Assembly: GCA_002794775.1 (NCBI GenBank)
Contig: NBAY01000099.1
Location: forward strand, 44,885-108,884
From: Porodaedalea pini
Lineage: Eukaryota > Basidiomycota > Agaricomycetes > Hymenochaetales > Hymenochaetaceae
Direction of reading: 5' to 3'
Length of the DNA stretch: 64,000 bases
Each line of letters begins with the position of its first letter. Positions within the stretch are counted from its first letter, which is position 1. Made by a program: the position numbers and the translations under genes. Below are positions 33,646-44,074 of this stretch, in pieces. Under the pieces are notes generated by a model. The model saw only the letters and a list, made by a program, of their open reading frames with translations. It had not been told where the DNA came from and ran no database searches.

Positions 33646-33783
33646 CACAGCGGGCAGAATATTACGTAACATATTCGGAATTCTGGTCAGAATGGGCACT
33701 TCCCCCTTCCAAATTGGTCGATCAACATACCAACTAAAATTCTGAAGCCCAGAATTATTTTATGTAATATTTTGCCCGCTGTG
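33646..33783. mobile_element. MITE of about 138 bp
   Basis: Terminal inverted repeats CACAGCGGGCAGAATATTAC and, from the right end inward, CACAGCGGGCAAAATATTAC enclose AT-rich sequence with no coding. The paralogous position in the second duplication copy (near 44085, CCGAAAAGCTGACAAATC) lacks it, an empty site. The flanks CTGT and TGAC suggest a 2-3 bp target duplication around TG(A). Confidence 0.8.
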
Positions 33784-34884
33784 TGACAAATTTCTGCTCC
33801 GGCTCTTTAGCCGCAATTTTACCTACTTACCCACCTTCCAGCTTGTTGACGCGACTGGATGGAATAGTCAAATGCTCAGCCCGAGCAGAATGGTATGGAC
33901 GCTCAAGATTTATGTGATAGCCTTGTCACTCCTAGAATGCAACCTCAGGTTCACAGTCCTCACTATGAGACCCACTCTCTGACGATGCAACATAACCAGG
34001 TTAGAAAAAATAGTTTTCAGACACTCGCTTTGGATGTGGCCCCTTATGCTGTTGAGAAAAATGATTCGAAGCAAGCAGTCAAGATGCTTGACCAAGGGGG
34101 GGCATTGTTCCTGTCATAAATGTGTAGCTCAAAGACCTCACTTGAAAACCCATTGACCTTCAGATTCTGAAACACCGATCATCGGTTGGAGGCTCTTTCC
34201 AAATCATCGGAGACTTGCTTCACTAGCATGGGTATGATTGAGAGCCATGCAGACGGAGCGCAGACTTGCACCAACGGTCATCGGATTGCTTCAACGATGT
34301 GAGTTAGTTCGTAGTCCCGCTACTTTGCCACCTTCATTCCCATGGCTCTAGATCGCTATTCACACTAATTCAAATGGTCTACTTCCAGTGCTGTCGTTTG
34401 CAAGGGAAGTTCGGACGGAATCTGAGCATGTGCACGTTCGCGCATAGCACAGACGTTACGTTCGTTGGACTTGTACCAGACTACCAACTGGGAAACTTGT
34501 GTGGAGAACGACTTCCCGCACGGTCATTTTCTACAGCGCCCAGCCGCTTTCAACCCCTCAAAATCCACTCCACACGTATCATGCATGATCAGAATTACAT
34601 ATGGGTTACGTTTGAGAAGAGCCTGTATCCGCTGTAGGACTTGCGGAGTGCGGGCTCTTGCATGGAAGATGAACGAGACACATGAACCCAACTCACGGCT
34701 CTGAATGGCATCTTTCAAACCTCCGACGTCAGACTGCTAGGCGCTGTGGTCCTTCCGCAGAATCCCCAAATTCACGACCTCATGCCTTGTTCTTTAAAAG
34801 CGCTCTTTATTTCGCTTCATCCCCCCATCGCTCTTCGTCTTTCTTCAGATTCTGTCTTCCACCGACAACATCTGTGCTTCCATC

Positions 34885-37126
34885 ATGGCCGATTCTCTTA
34901 CAAAACAATATCAGTACTACCACGTAGAAGGCGTTCGCCCTGGAGTTCTACCTGGAAAAGTTCCTCCCTTTCGCAAGGAGTTCAACGAGTTTGTCAAGGA
35001 CGCCGACGTCCTTAACCTCTACATACAGGCCCTCGCTTGTATCCAGGACTGTGATCAGAAGAAATTGACAAGCTTCTTCCAGGTTGGAGGTGAACGAGCT
35101 CTACTCTATCCTTTCCGATTCGTGACGTGTGCTAATGACGTTGACCCAAGGTATCCATGGCTTGCCTTACATCCCATGGGATAACGTCGCAGTTCAGGAA
35201 AACGTCAAGTTTGGCGGATACTGCACTCATGGTAGCGTCCTCTTCCCAACCTGGCATCGCCCTTACGTGGCGCTTTACGAGGTATTTGTCGTTTCAAGCT
35301 CTATTCGTCTGAAACTGTATCTCTGAGGTTATTTTTTAGCAAGTAGTTTGTCGTGAGGCCCAGCTCATTGCCGACTCTTACACAGATCCGGCTCTGAAGC
35401 ATAAGTATCAGGAAGCCCTCAAACGTCTCCGTCAACCGTACGTGATGACTTTTCTTTGATTTCCGTTGTTCTACTCGTTGACACGACCCAAAGTTATTGG
35501 GACTGGGTAGCGAACCCTACCCTTCATCCCCTTGTGAACACCCAGGAGATCGTTACGGTCATCACCGCTCCTGACGGAGTGAAGAAGGAGATTCGTAACC
35601 CGCTCATTGGGTACCGCTACCACCCTATCGACTCCTCCTTCCAGGACTCGTTCGCCATCTGGCCGCAAACGCTGCGCCACCCGTCATCCGAAAGCGCAGA
35701 TGCCCATAGTCAACCTAATGAGGTCCAAGCGTAAGTAGCAAGATTATACTTTTCAAGCGGAATAATTAACAACCAAGATAACTAGGGCCATAGACAAGAT
35801 CAACGGCCAATTACGTGACAGAACATTCAATTTGCTAGCCTATGTTCACGATTGGCCGACCTTTTCAAACCACACAACGAGCTTTCAAGACAGCCTAGAG
35901 GGGATCCATGATTCGGTTCATCTCGCGGTCGGTGGCTCTGGACACATGGGGGATAACGGAATGGCGGGCTTTGACCCGATATTCTTTCTTCACCACACAA
36001 ATGTCGGTCACTTCATCCTCGATTACACTTTGATTTTATGCGAGTTGAGGTGTCTAATGATACTTTGCAAAGGTGGATCGCCTTATAGCCCTCTGGCAAG
36101 CTCTCAATCCTGATGTTTGGGTCGTTCCTGGCGACTCCCAAGACGGAAGCGCCACCATTCAGCCCGGGACTCAAGTCGATGTCCTCACAGACCTCACGCC
36201 CTTCCACGTCGATGACGCCACCTTCTGGAATTCAGCGAGAAGCTACAGATATGAGGAGTTTGGATCGACCTATGCGGAAGTCAGCGACAAGAAAGCTAGC
36301 CCTTCCGAGTTGAAGAAGATCGTTACGGAGGAAATCATAAAGCTCTACGGACCTCGCCGTTCCGAGAGCGGCCATCCTTCCACCAAGCGTACGTTCCGTC
36401 TCCATACTACACCTAGTCTTTTGCCTCCTTCATCTTCTTTCCTTCTTATTTGCGATACTTACTGTTGCTTTCACTGCAGCCGGCCCGCTTTATCCTAGTG
36501 ACGATCACCGCGATTGGATCGTGACCGTCTCAGTCAATCCCTACCAGTTTGCGAGAAGCGCGTACATCCACATCTTCCTGGCGGAGAACGTCCCGTCGGA
36601 GAATTGGACGCTTGCACCCGAGCTGGTTGGTGATGTTGCCATCTTCAGAAACACGAGTGGCCAGTGTGACAATTGTAACCAACGCGAGGCTGCGGGCGAG
36701 ATAATTTCTGGACATGTTCCTCTCACAAGTAGGATTTTTATCCTTGATGTGTCTTGTTTGACCTTATGATAGACGACTGACAATGTTTGTAGGTGCGTTG
36801 TTGGAAAGGAAGAAGGATCTCAACAACGAAGAGGATATAACTGCGTACCTTAAGACGCACATGCACTGGCGTTGCGAGCTTGTATGTTTTCGCACTTCTC
36901 TCCCTCACTAATTATTTTCTAAAAGGCCTGATTACGTTGGTAGGTTGATGGGACAGAGGTGCCCCTTGAGGATGTCCCGTCGCTTCAAGTGCGTGTCTCC
37001 TCGGCGCCGATCTCCTTGGGCCACCACAGAGGCGGCGTCGTTGGATTTCCGAAGCGCGGAACGTTCAAAAACCATCACTCGATCACGCACGGCCGGGTGG
37101 GTGGCTTTTGTTTGCAGAATGAATGA
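34885..37126 (+). CDS. Tyrosinase (polyphenol oxidase), copy A
   Basis: Nine exons: 34885-35089, 35151-35281, 35340-35437, 35494-35730, 35786-36002, 36073-36388, 36480-36728, 36793-36881 and 36944-37126. They total 1725 nt, 574 residues. It is a type-3 copper enzyme that oxidises monophenols to o-quinones, the start of melanin formation. The CuA ligands are H71 (GIHGLPY), H95 (YCTHGS, with C93 as likely thioether partner) and H104 (PTWHRPY). The CuB ligands are H265 and H269 (HDSVH) and one of H293/H294 ([10 protein letters not shown]). The C-terminal domain found in full-length mushroom enzymes is present ([36 protein letters not shown]). No signal peptide, as usual for mushroom tyrosinases. 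All introns fit GT-AG. No lesion is visible. Confidence 0.92.
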
Positions 37127-37699
37127 AGTGGCGAGCAGTAAGTGTCACCAAAGTTAAATCATTTGCATCCCGATCACAAGTGCTCAAGCAGAGATCCCCT
37201 TTCATGCAGCTTAAACCCGCCTCCTAAACGCGGCGTGAAGGAGCCTCAGAATGCTCTATAGAAGAATTACGATGTTTCTTGTTTTAAATGACCGTTGCCT
37301 GATGAACGGACTACGAAGTAGAAAGATAATACTTTCGAATGTGATTGCTATATGAAAACAGAGTTCAATTGTTTCAACGAATCTACTTAAGCTCGTGAAC
37401 GCAGCTTTTGTCTATTTCAGATGAAAGTTGGCGAAGAGTAACCTGGCCGTAGATGCAGTCCAAAAACTTTACGACGCAATGGACGATACATGGAATCCAG
37501 CAGAGTAGAAAGCGGGAGAAAATGAAGCAGGCTCCATCATTGCTCTTCAGGTTCTCTTTCCTCCACGTCCTCATCCTCATCTACAGTATCACTCCCCCGA
37601 GCCTCCGTCGCCCCGCCCCCTTCTCCATCTGACGGGATGGTTCCGCTGTTCTCACTTCAGCCAGGAAACCAAAACTGTAATTTGCAAAACGACAACGAC

Positions 37700-37910
37700 T
37701 CAGGAGACGTGGGTTTGTGCGTTCTGACGCCGGTACAAGATCCATAACGCTCCATGTCGATTCCGCAGTACTCTGGAGGCGCGTCGGCGACCAATTTCGG
37801 TTGAAATCCTGTGACGTCTGTAATTGCTGCTAAGCATGCTCATGCTCCACCAACGCCGTCAAAACGGTCCATTGATTAGCCTGTCCTAGCGTGTACCACT
37901 TCGCTCTCGA
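37700..37910. repeat. Segment inverted relative to duplication copy B
   Basis: About 210 bp matching 48140-48352 in reverse complement, although the sequences on both sides are collinear. On the minus strand it reads PKLVADAPPEYCGIDMERYG with SCTG, a coding-like C-terminal piece of an unknown protein. Confidence 0.75.
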
Positions 37911-38260
37911 TCCACAGTGGCAGAGCTGCCCAGCGACTGCAACTTCGTTGTCCTCTCTTCGGCTAGCAATCGTTCAAGTTCTTTCTCTCGTCCTCGTTCT
38001 ATTTGGTACAGTCTCTACAGCGTAAGGCTTTCCATCAAGTGGCGCTGCCTTCTTCCACTGCTTATCCATGTCTTCTTCGATGAGGGGAACAACGCGATGC
38101 CAAGACAGGTGCGGATACTGGGCTTGTTTCTCTGGCTGATGAGTGACTTATTCTACTCGGCGGGGACGAATAAATCACAGAGGAGTAGCGTGGACACGGG
38201 GCACGGGTCAGACGGGGCACTAGGGTCCGTAGGTGAGCCGAGAGAGGGACGGGGAATTGG
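37911..38260 (+). repeat. Dispersed repeat unit, copy 1
   Basis: Starts GATCCACAGTGGCAGAGCTG and shares GCGTAAGGCTTTCC...CCACTGCTT blocks with units at 43640 and 48367. A coding-like start (MAELPSD) is visible but decayed. Confidence 0.6.
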
Positions 38261-38362
38261 CCGAAGACTATGAGTGGGATGTCGGAAGAGAATTGCGTTC
38301 AATCTGCCCAGTGCATTAGACACAATCAATCTACTTGACAATTTGATTGCACGCACCAATGC

Positions 38363-38868
38363 CTAATTGCACACCTTGAACGTCGTCTCGTACCTATCCC
38401 ACAGACCACAAAACATGTCCAGAAAGGCCTCCTTGATTATGTCCTCCTTCCCATCTATGATAGGTGCCAAGTCCCAATCAAACCACGAAAGCTCCTTCCG
38501 GAAATTCTTGTTCAGCGAATGCATCTCTTTCTCCGGTGTGGGCCATTGCTGGGCGGTATGCGCAAAGGGTGGTGCGAACTGGAGTGTCTGGTTAAGGCTC
38601 GTGCCACCACGGCTGAATCCCGCGGCGCTGAAATCATTCCAGTTAACCATTTGACATCTCGCAGAGCGCGTGTAGCGTGCGCTCTTAGGTCGAACTGGCG
38701 CACAAAAGGTACGGCAGGCCCATCGCCAAACCAAGCAAACAAAATTCGTTCGACTTCATATCCTTCAGACTTGGCCTCTTCGGCTGAGACGTTGAACAGC
38801 AAAGAATTCGCGGTAGAGAGGGGAGGCGTCGAGAGCGAGAAGGAGAGCGAAGCGGCGTTAGCGGACAT
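38363..38868 (-). pseudogene. Truncated and frameshifted fungal gene of unknown family
   Basis: The first frame starts at an ATG (38868) and reads SLLFNVSAEEAKSEGYEVER, ILFAWFGDGPAVPF and ALRDVKWL. The second frame, overlapping at that point, reads NWNDFSAAGFS, LQFAPPFA, EMHSLNKNFRKELSWFDWD, EAFLDMFCGLWDRYETTFK and then hits a possible GTGTGC donor with no following exon. A one-base shift near 38655 and a missing 3' end indicate a pseudogene. I cannot name the family with confidence. Confidence 0.5.
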
Positions 38869-38959
38869 CGGCAGGTGAAATCCAAGTTACTTCTCTGCAT
38901 CCATTTCCGCGACGCGTCCCTATTCCTCCCTCCGTGCCTCGCGCCCATCCCGCGTAGGT

Positions 38960-39260
38960 TCTGACCTAGCCTTCTGAGTAAAGTTGCACGCTCCGACGCA
39001 CGCTAGTAGCACGATGCGTGCGTGCACAGAGCCTTGACCTCTCGAGGTATCCCTGCGCCCAAGAAACGAGTCTTCGCGGCAGAGGAGCACTGGGTGGCAT
39101 CTGAAAGATCCAGATGCACACGTACGGTGTCAGATCCGAGCTCGTCGAGTTCGTAAATAGCAGAGAAAGGAGTGACGAGCGCAAAGAGCAGTCCTATGAA
39201 GCCTGTGAATTCTATCCTTCTGAAATTATCTGTTTGGCCGACGTACCTCCAACGAAGATG
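38960..39260 (+). repeat. Dispersed repeat unit, second piece
   Basis: Shares GATGCGTGCGTG..., CCTCTCGAG.TATCCC.GCGCC and GATCCAGATGCACACGTAC with 48536-48730. Its later part (GAGCGCAAAG, CAGTCCTA.GAAG) also resembles 43790-43920. Confidence 0.6.
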
Positions 39261-39797
39261 ATCCTCCCAACCAACGCGTCGTGTGAAACCTCACCGGTGC
39301 CTCTCCTTATCTTTCTCTTGATACGACACCGACGCACGGACATTACAGTGGAAACCCGTCTCATGAACAATCACGAGCGCGAAATTCGAGGACACGTACG
39401 CCGAGACGATCCCCAGTTTAGGAGAGAAAAGGCAAGCAAATTAGGCCTTCAGTTTTGAATGGCTGTTTTTTCCCTTCAAGATTTGCTCTATAGCGAGCAT
39501 CAAGGCGGTGCCGATGCTGCCCTGTCGGGCACAAACGCTAGTGACGTGCTCGTCGGACGATGGCCACACGTACTCCCGACAAGCAATTGATTCATGATGG
39601 GAAGAACGAGTGGGAAACGGCGATAAGTACTGTGCGACGGGTATCTTCTTATCGTCCGTTTCCGTACCCACTCTACCCTCAAGCGCCCGCAGCGTTCTCA
39701 TCTGTTTGCATTGAGGCTTCCATCCTTATCACTGCAGTACATATGGCCGGACGGATGCTCCCACAGCGTCCTCTACACCTACTCTCCACTAACTTTG
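39261..39797. other. Upstream region of the DUF3602 gene
   Basis: No coding feature supported. It should contain the promoter of the gene starting at 39798. Confidence 0.35.
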
Positions 39798-42016
39798 ATG
39801 TCGGCTGCTGTCACCTCTCCAAAGGAACACGAGGATGGTGCAGGTACGCGTCCGCGCTTGCGTCTCGCATTGCCTGTGCCCCGCCTTCCAAGCCCGATAT
39901 TGAGTCCAAAGAAGGATAAACCAAGTGTGAGTTGTCTTTGCTTTGTGCTTCATGACTTTTCTGAGCGCAGTTGTGCTGTAGGTGCCCTCCTCGGGACGTG
40001 GCGGCTTGGGCAACATCCGCGCCGCACAGTCTCATGCACAATCCCAAACTAGCCCGTCGGCTGTCTACTCACCCCACTCGCCACCACCCTTGTTAGCGAG
40101 CACTGGTTCTCATTCCGAGTCTGGATCGAGCGGCACGTCGCTGCATTCCACGTCCACCGCCTCCGATAGACGCGCCAGCGCCAGCACAAAGCGCTCCTAC
40201 TTCTCTTCGGGAAAGGGCACAGGACGTCCTGTCTCTGTCGATGTCTCCGTGTCCGACTTTGATCATCATGGAGATGAGACGCTCTCAGACCTCGGGTCTT
40301 CGTCCTCGCCGTCCCTCAGGACTCGTTTCAGGGATTCAATTCTCTCCACGAATTCCGTCAATACATTTGGAATTCCGAACGCGCCAGGATCCAGCACCTC
40401 GTCTGTTTCCAAGTCGACAGCGACGAGACGCAGTTCGGGCACGAGCTCGGAGTACGCGAGGCACCTTGCAGCGGACGCAGCCATGCGAGCAGACGGGAAG
40501 CGCCTCCAGGCTATTGACGACGTGACGAGCGAGCAGCAGGGAGATGCAAATGGGAATGGTGCGAAGACGAAGAAGGCGGGTCGGACGCGTACAGGGCGCG
40601 GCGGCGCAGGCGTGTATAGGAAGGAGAACAAAAAAATTGATGCTGGTGAGCACTTTTTCCCTCCACGCCTCCTTCATTTCATTTACTTTCATATCTGGCT
40701 GGCTTCCTTTTCACTTTGCGTCTGCTCTTGCGTGTGGATTTTGTTTCTTCCAAAGAAGTTCCGCGCACTTTGCGGTCCATTCTCTCAGGCCGCACGTCTA
40801 TTGCACTGCTTATACTCTGAAGGACGAAGGACTGTGCGGCTGCGCGGAAATTTCATTCTACACATCGTCCCTTCTCGTACATTTTCATCAGACTTATGTC
40901 CTCCGATTCTCCTCTTGTCGTCGTCTCAGATATTAATATGCCTTTCGCTTTCATATAGGTCTATTCCCGACAACCGCTGCGTTGACACACGACCACGAAC
41001 TCCGTCTCGCCGCCCAGGAGCGTTTGCTTATAGAATCGTCTCGTGCACGCGCTGCAGCGAGTCGCAGTACTGGGCGTGGCGGTGCTGGCAATATTGGTGC
41101 GAAAGGAAAGAAGATGCCGAAGGAAGAAGATAACGCGGGGTTGGGACGCAGGAAGTCGATGCTTGGGCACGTGGGGAGGTCGGCAGAGGCGAAAGGGAAA
41201 GGGAAAGAGAGTGCTGAAAACTTCAAGGCGGATAACAATGACGAAGAGTCCGCCGAGCGTACGCATGAAGGAACGCTTCCTCGCCGTGTGCCGCGACGTA
41301 GTCGAAGTGTACCATCCATCTCCGGGACCGCATCCAGGAAGCGCTCGCTGCACGCAAAGTCGACGGCGCATGTGCAGAGGAAGGGCCTGAGTCGGTTGTG
41401 GTCGCGGGTCGCAGGCAACAGTGCGGGAGGACGCGGAGGGTCACAGGTCAGCGTACCCGTTGAGTTCGAGATCGTAGAAGTCAGGCCGGAATTTGAGCAT
41501 ACCGAGGACGCAAGCGGCAGAAATATTTTATCTGACACGATGGAGGAGGCAGGCAGGGCAGGAATTGTTGATGTCGGTGCATGTGAGATGCCCTCTGGTA
41601 CGGCCTCTGTGACAGGAGGAGGTGCTAGTCTCGTTCGAGCGGAAGTGCGTGGAGAAGTGCATCCGCGACCACAACTTGGAGAGGTCGCAGAGGAAGAGGG
41701 ATGGGTCGATGAAGACCAGCTGAACTCCGGCTCGAACGAAGTCGTCGTCGTGGAGGACAGTGACTCGGATATCGACCCTGCGTGCCACCCGAGCACTGTA
41801 ACTTACATATCGAAGTCCAAGTCCAGTCGGAATGCGTTGTCCACGCGCATCTTAGTGGACGGGATTGAGGTGAATATAGAGCCGGATGCGAAGGGCTCTC
41901 GCGAGTCTGTTGGCACCTTTGGGCCGAAGACATCTGTACGTGATGAGGAAAGGGACGTTGCATATGCAGACCTGGATGATGCGGAGAGTATTGTCGACCC
42001 GTATATGCGTGGTTAA
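39798..42016 (+). CDS. DUF3602-type protein with GRGG motifs
   Basis: Exons 39798-39926, 39982-40645 and 40959-42016 total 1851 nt, 616 residues. Introns are 55 and 313 bp, both GT-AG; the second is long for this window and has no stop in one frame. The signature motif occurs three times: SGRGGLGNI (about residue 47), TGRGGAGVY (about 252) and TGRGGAGNI (about 295). The rest is Ser-rich, disordered-looking and charged, with no membrane segment and a very acidic C-terminal third (EDSDSDIDPA, DVAYADLDDAE). DUF3602 proteins occur across fungi and have no firmly known function. An alternative would be a start at the ATG-less frame 39982, less likely because the first exon splices in frame. Confidence 0.8.
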
Positions 42017-42869
42017 TCCGTCAGTCGTTTTCGGTGGTGACGCTCCTGTCTGCGCATCCAAGCCACCCGTCGGTTGTCTGCTCCCTTGATGAAATGCAGC
42101 TGGATTTGGATTTGTGCCATGTCGTTTCGTTACCTCCCCGATTCTTCTCCCTACTAGATTTGCTTTCGAACTCTGACTTCGATGAGCCTTGCTTTCGCTC
42201 ACCATTAATATTCTCATCCCCGCATTCGATATTTGGTCTGAACTTTACTGTCTTTTCGGGCTGTCGGTTCTTGTATACCCTAACACACAGCGAGCTCCGA
42301 TGTACTCGACTTTTCCCTCGTCATCAGTCTATCTGGCTTCTTGCATTTACCCTTACATTGTTAGTTATCACTGTACATGTCCTTCCCAACTCCTTTCTTT
42401 CCATTAGCTTACATATATACTGTACGTGCTTTCCCCTTCCTGTATAACTATTTTTTATTTCATCATCATGCTCACTCGCGTGCACTTGCAATTCGTCTCT
42501 CTCAGAATTTTTCTTTTATATATGTGTGTGTGTTCGTCTGTTGTTCACAGTATAAAGGGCGGGTTGCGAGACGACGCAAGAGAGGCGGCATTTTACTGAC
42601 AGTCGAAAGAAAAGGCCGAATGTAATAACAGCAAAGCTGCTAGATGTATATCAAGAGCTATGCACCCATTAGGTAGTCTACGCGACGACGCGGCATATAT
42701 TTGACGGCACGACAGGTGCATGCGGATCACGGAGAAAGGTACCGGCATCCGAACGCACGTGAGTGATCCTTTATAATCTCTGCTATCTACTACAAGCAGA
42801 ACCCAACCGCATAGGGAGAAACAGAACAGATCGTAGCTAGGGTGATGCCCATGTCAAGGCGTGATAAAA
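42017..42869. other. 3' flank, no gene seen
   Basis: Pyrimidine-rich with short frames only. Likely includes the 3' UTR of the DUF3602 gene. Confidence 0.35.
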
Positions 42870-43550
42870 TTACGCAGAGTGAATGCGTTGTCGGGGGATA
42901 TACCGACGGATAAGGTGATGGTAAGAAATGGGGCATGATGATATGATGTCCTCGTATTCAAACTGGCATGAAGCGGCATATTCATAATATGAAAGGTAAT
43001 GGATGTTGGAAGGGAATGCGAAATAAAAGGAAGAAAGATGGGACAGGACTGGAGGATGCTGTCCATACATCATGGCTAGTTCGTAGGGTAGATCCGGTGC
43101 GGGTATAAACGGTTTCGCACGCGGGTTAAGTGGAAGGGTGCCGACATCTGACGGCAAACCAGGCTGTTGGTCAGGAGGAGTGTGAAAACCGACCCAAATC
43201 GGTTCGAATCGGTTGTGAGGGTCGTCCGCGAGGGTCCGAAGGTGTGTGATTATTTCGACCGAAGAGGCCGAAGGAGATGGGGGCGATGAAGAATCTCGAG
43301 TCGCTGCAGCGAGCAAGCGACGGCGTATGAAGTGGAATGTTGCTCTATCCGAGGCAGGAGGCTCAGGTAGGGTAGATGACTTGGAAGGTCTGGCCTGGCG
43401 ACGGCTATGGCGTCTGCGACAAGGCGAGATGCGGTTAAGGGTAAGGGGGCGACACAGTGGTGGCGCCAGCGACGATCTAAGATCCAAGACTGCTGATATG
43501 ATGCGGTCGAGGACACGGTTAAAACGGAGGGTAGTTCTGCGATAATGCAT
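42870..43550 (-). CDS. Hypothetical protein, 226 residues
   Basis: A single ATG-to-TAA frame. The N-terminal third is basic (RRTTLRFNRV, RRRHSRRQARPSK). The middle reads THLRTLADDPHNRFEPIWVG followed by LNPRAKPFIPAPDLPYELA, which looks like real protein. The last 60 residues are Tyr/Ser/His-rich and may run past a true splice site. No family recognised. It is convergent with the DUF3602 gene. Confidence 0.4.
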   Translation of the reverse strand: MHYRRTTLRFNRVLDRIISAVLDLRSSLAPPLCRPLTLNRISPCRRRHSRRQARPSKSSTLPEPPASDRATFHFIRRRLLAAATRDSSSPPSPSASSVEIITHLRTLADDPHNRFEPIWVGFHTPPDQQPGLPSDVGTLPLNPRAKPFIPAPDLPYELAMMYGQHPPVLSHLSSFYFAFPSNIHYLSYYEYAASCQFEYEDIISSCPISYHHLIRRYIPRQRIHSA

Positions 43551-43639
43551 GGAGGGATCGTGCGTCGTCGACGGGGCAAGGTCTCAGCACGAATGTTCCC
43601 ACGATCGGGATGATGGGAGTAAGAGAATAAGAAGTGAGT

Positions 43640-43925
43640 GATCCACAGTGGCAGAGCTGCCCAGCGACAACAACTTCGATGTGGACACCCCGCCTCAGCG
43701 TAAGGCTTTCCGTCAAGTGTCACTGCCTACTTCCACCGCTTCTCCGTGTCTGGTGCGAGCAAAAGGAGACAGTCCGAACAAGCTCGCAAGTGACGAGAGC
43801 GCAAAGGACGAGGTTGCGCAACTGTGGACGCAGCAGTCCTACGAAGTCTGAGAATCCTGTCCTGCTGAGGTTATCTGTTTGACCGACATGCCTCAACGAA
43901 GATAGCCCTCCCAAACAACAGTGCC
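43640..43925 (+). repeat. Dispersed repeat unit, copy 2
   Basis: Begins GATCCACAGTGGCAGAGCTG like the copy at 37911. It contains a 67-codon frame (43648-43851) starting MAELPSDNNFDV and ending LWTQQSYEV, the best preserved version. The encoded piece (GDSPNKLAS, LWTQQSY) recurs at 48660-48790. Confidence 0.6.
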
Positions 43926-44074
43926 ACGGTTCTCTAATGCGCGGGTCAATCGAAGAAAGAATGCGGAGTGCGTGCGGATCGGCAAAGGATGCCTCGTCGC
44001 GGAAGGCAGCAATCCGAAGGAACGTCGTGATGAGCCGCCGAGCTTCGATCCTGCTCGCATCGTTGTCAAACTTG

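Larger units (their letters stand above)
33625..37699. repeat. Segmental duplication, copy A (tyrosinase block)
   Basis: Collinear with 44075-48139 over the upstream region, the whole tyrosinase gene including introns, and the 3' flank. Similarity begins at ACTTCCGAAAA on both sides and ends where a short inverted segment starts. Copy A alone carries the MITE. Confidence 0.85.

Noticed and set aside
40646..41133. Readthrough of the DUF3602 frame past 40645
   Set aside because: The translation becomes Phe/Cys/Leu-rich and loses family character. A GT-AG intron to 40958 restores the GRGG-containing frame.
43190..43215. tRNA-like GGTTCGAATC motif
   Set aside because: No cloverleaf can be drawn around it, and it lies inside a minus-strand reading frame.
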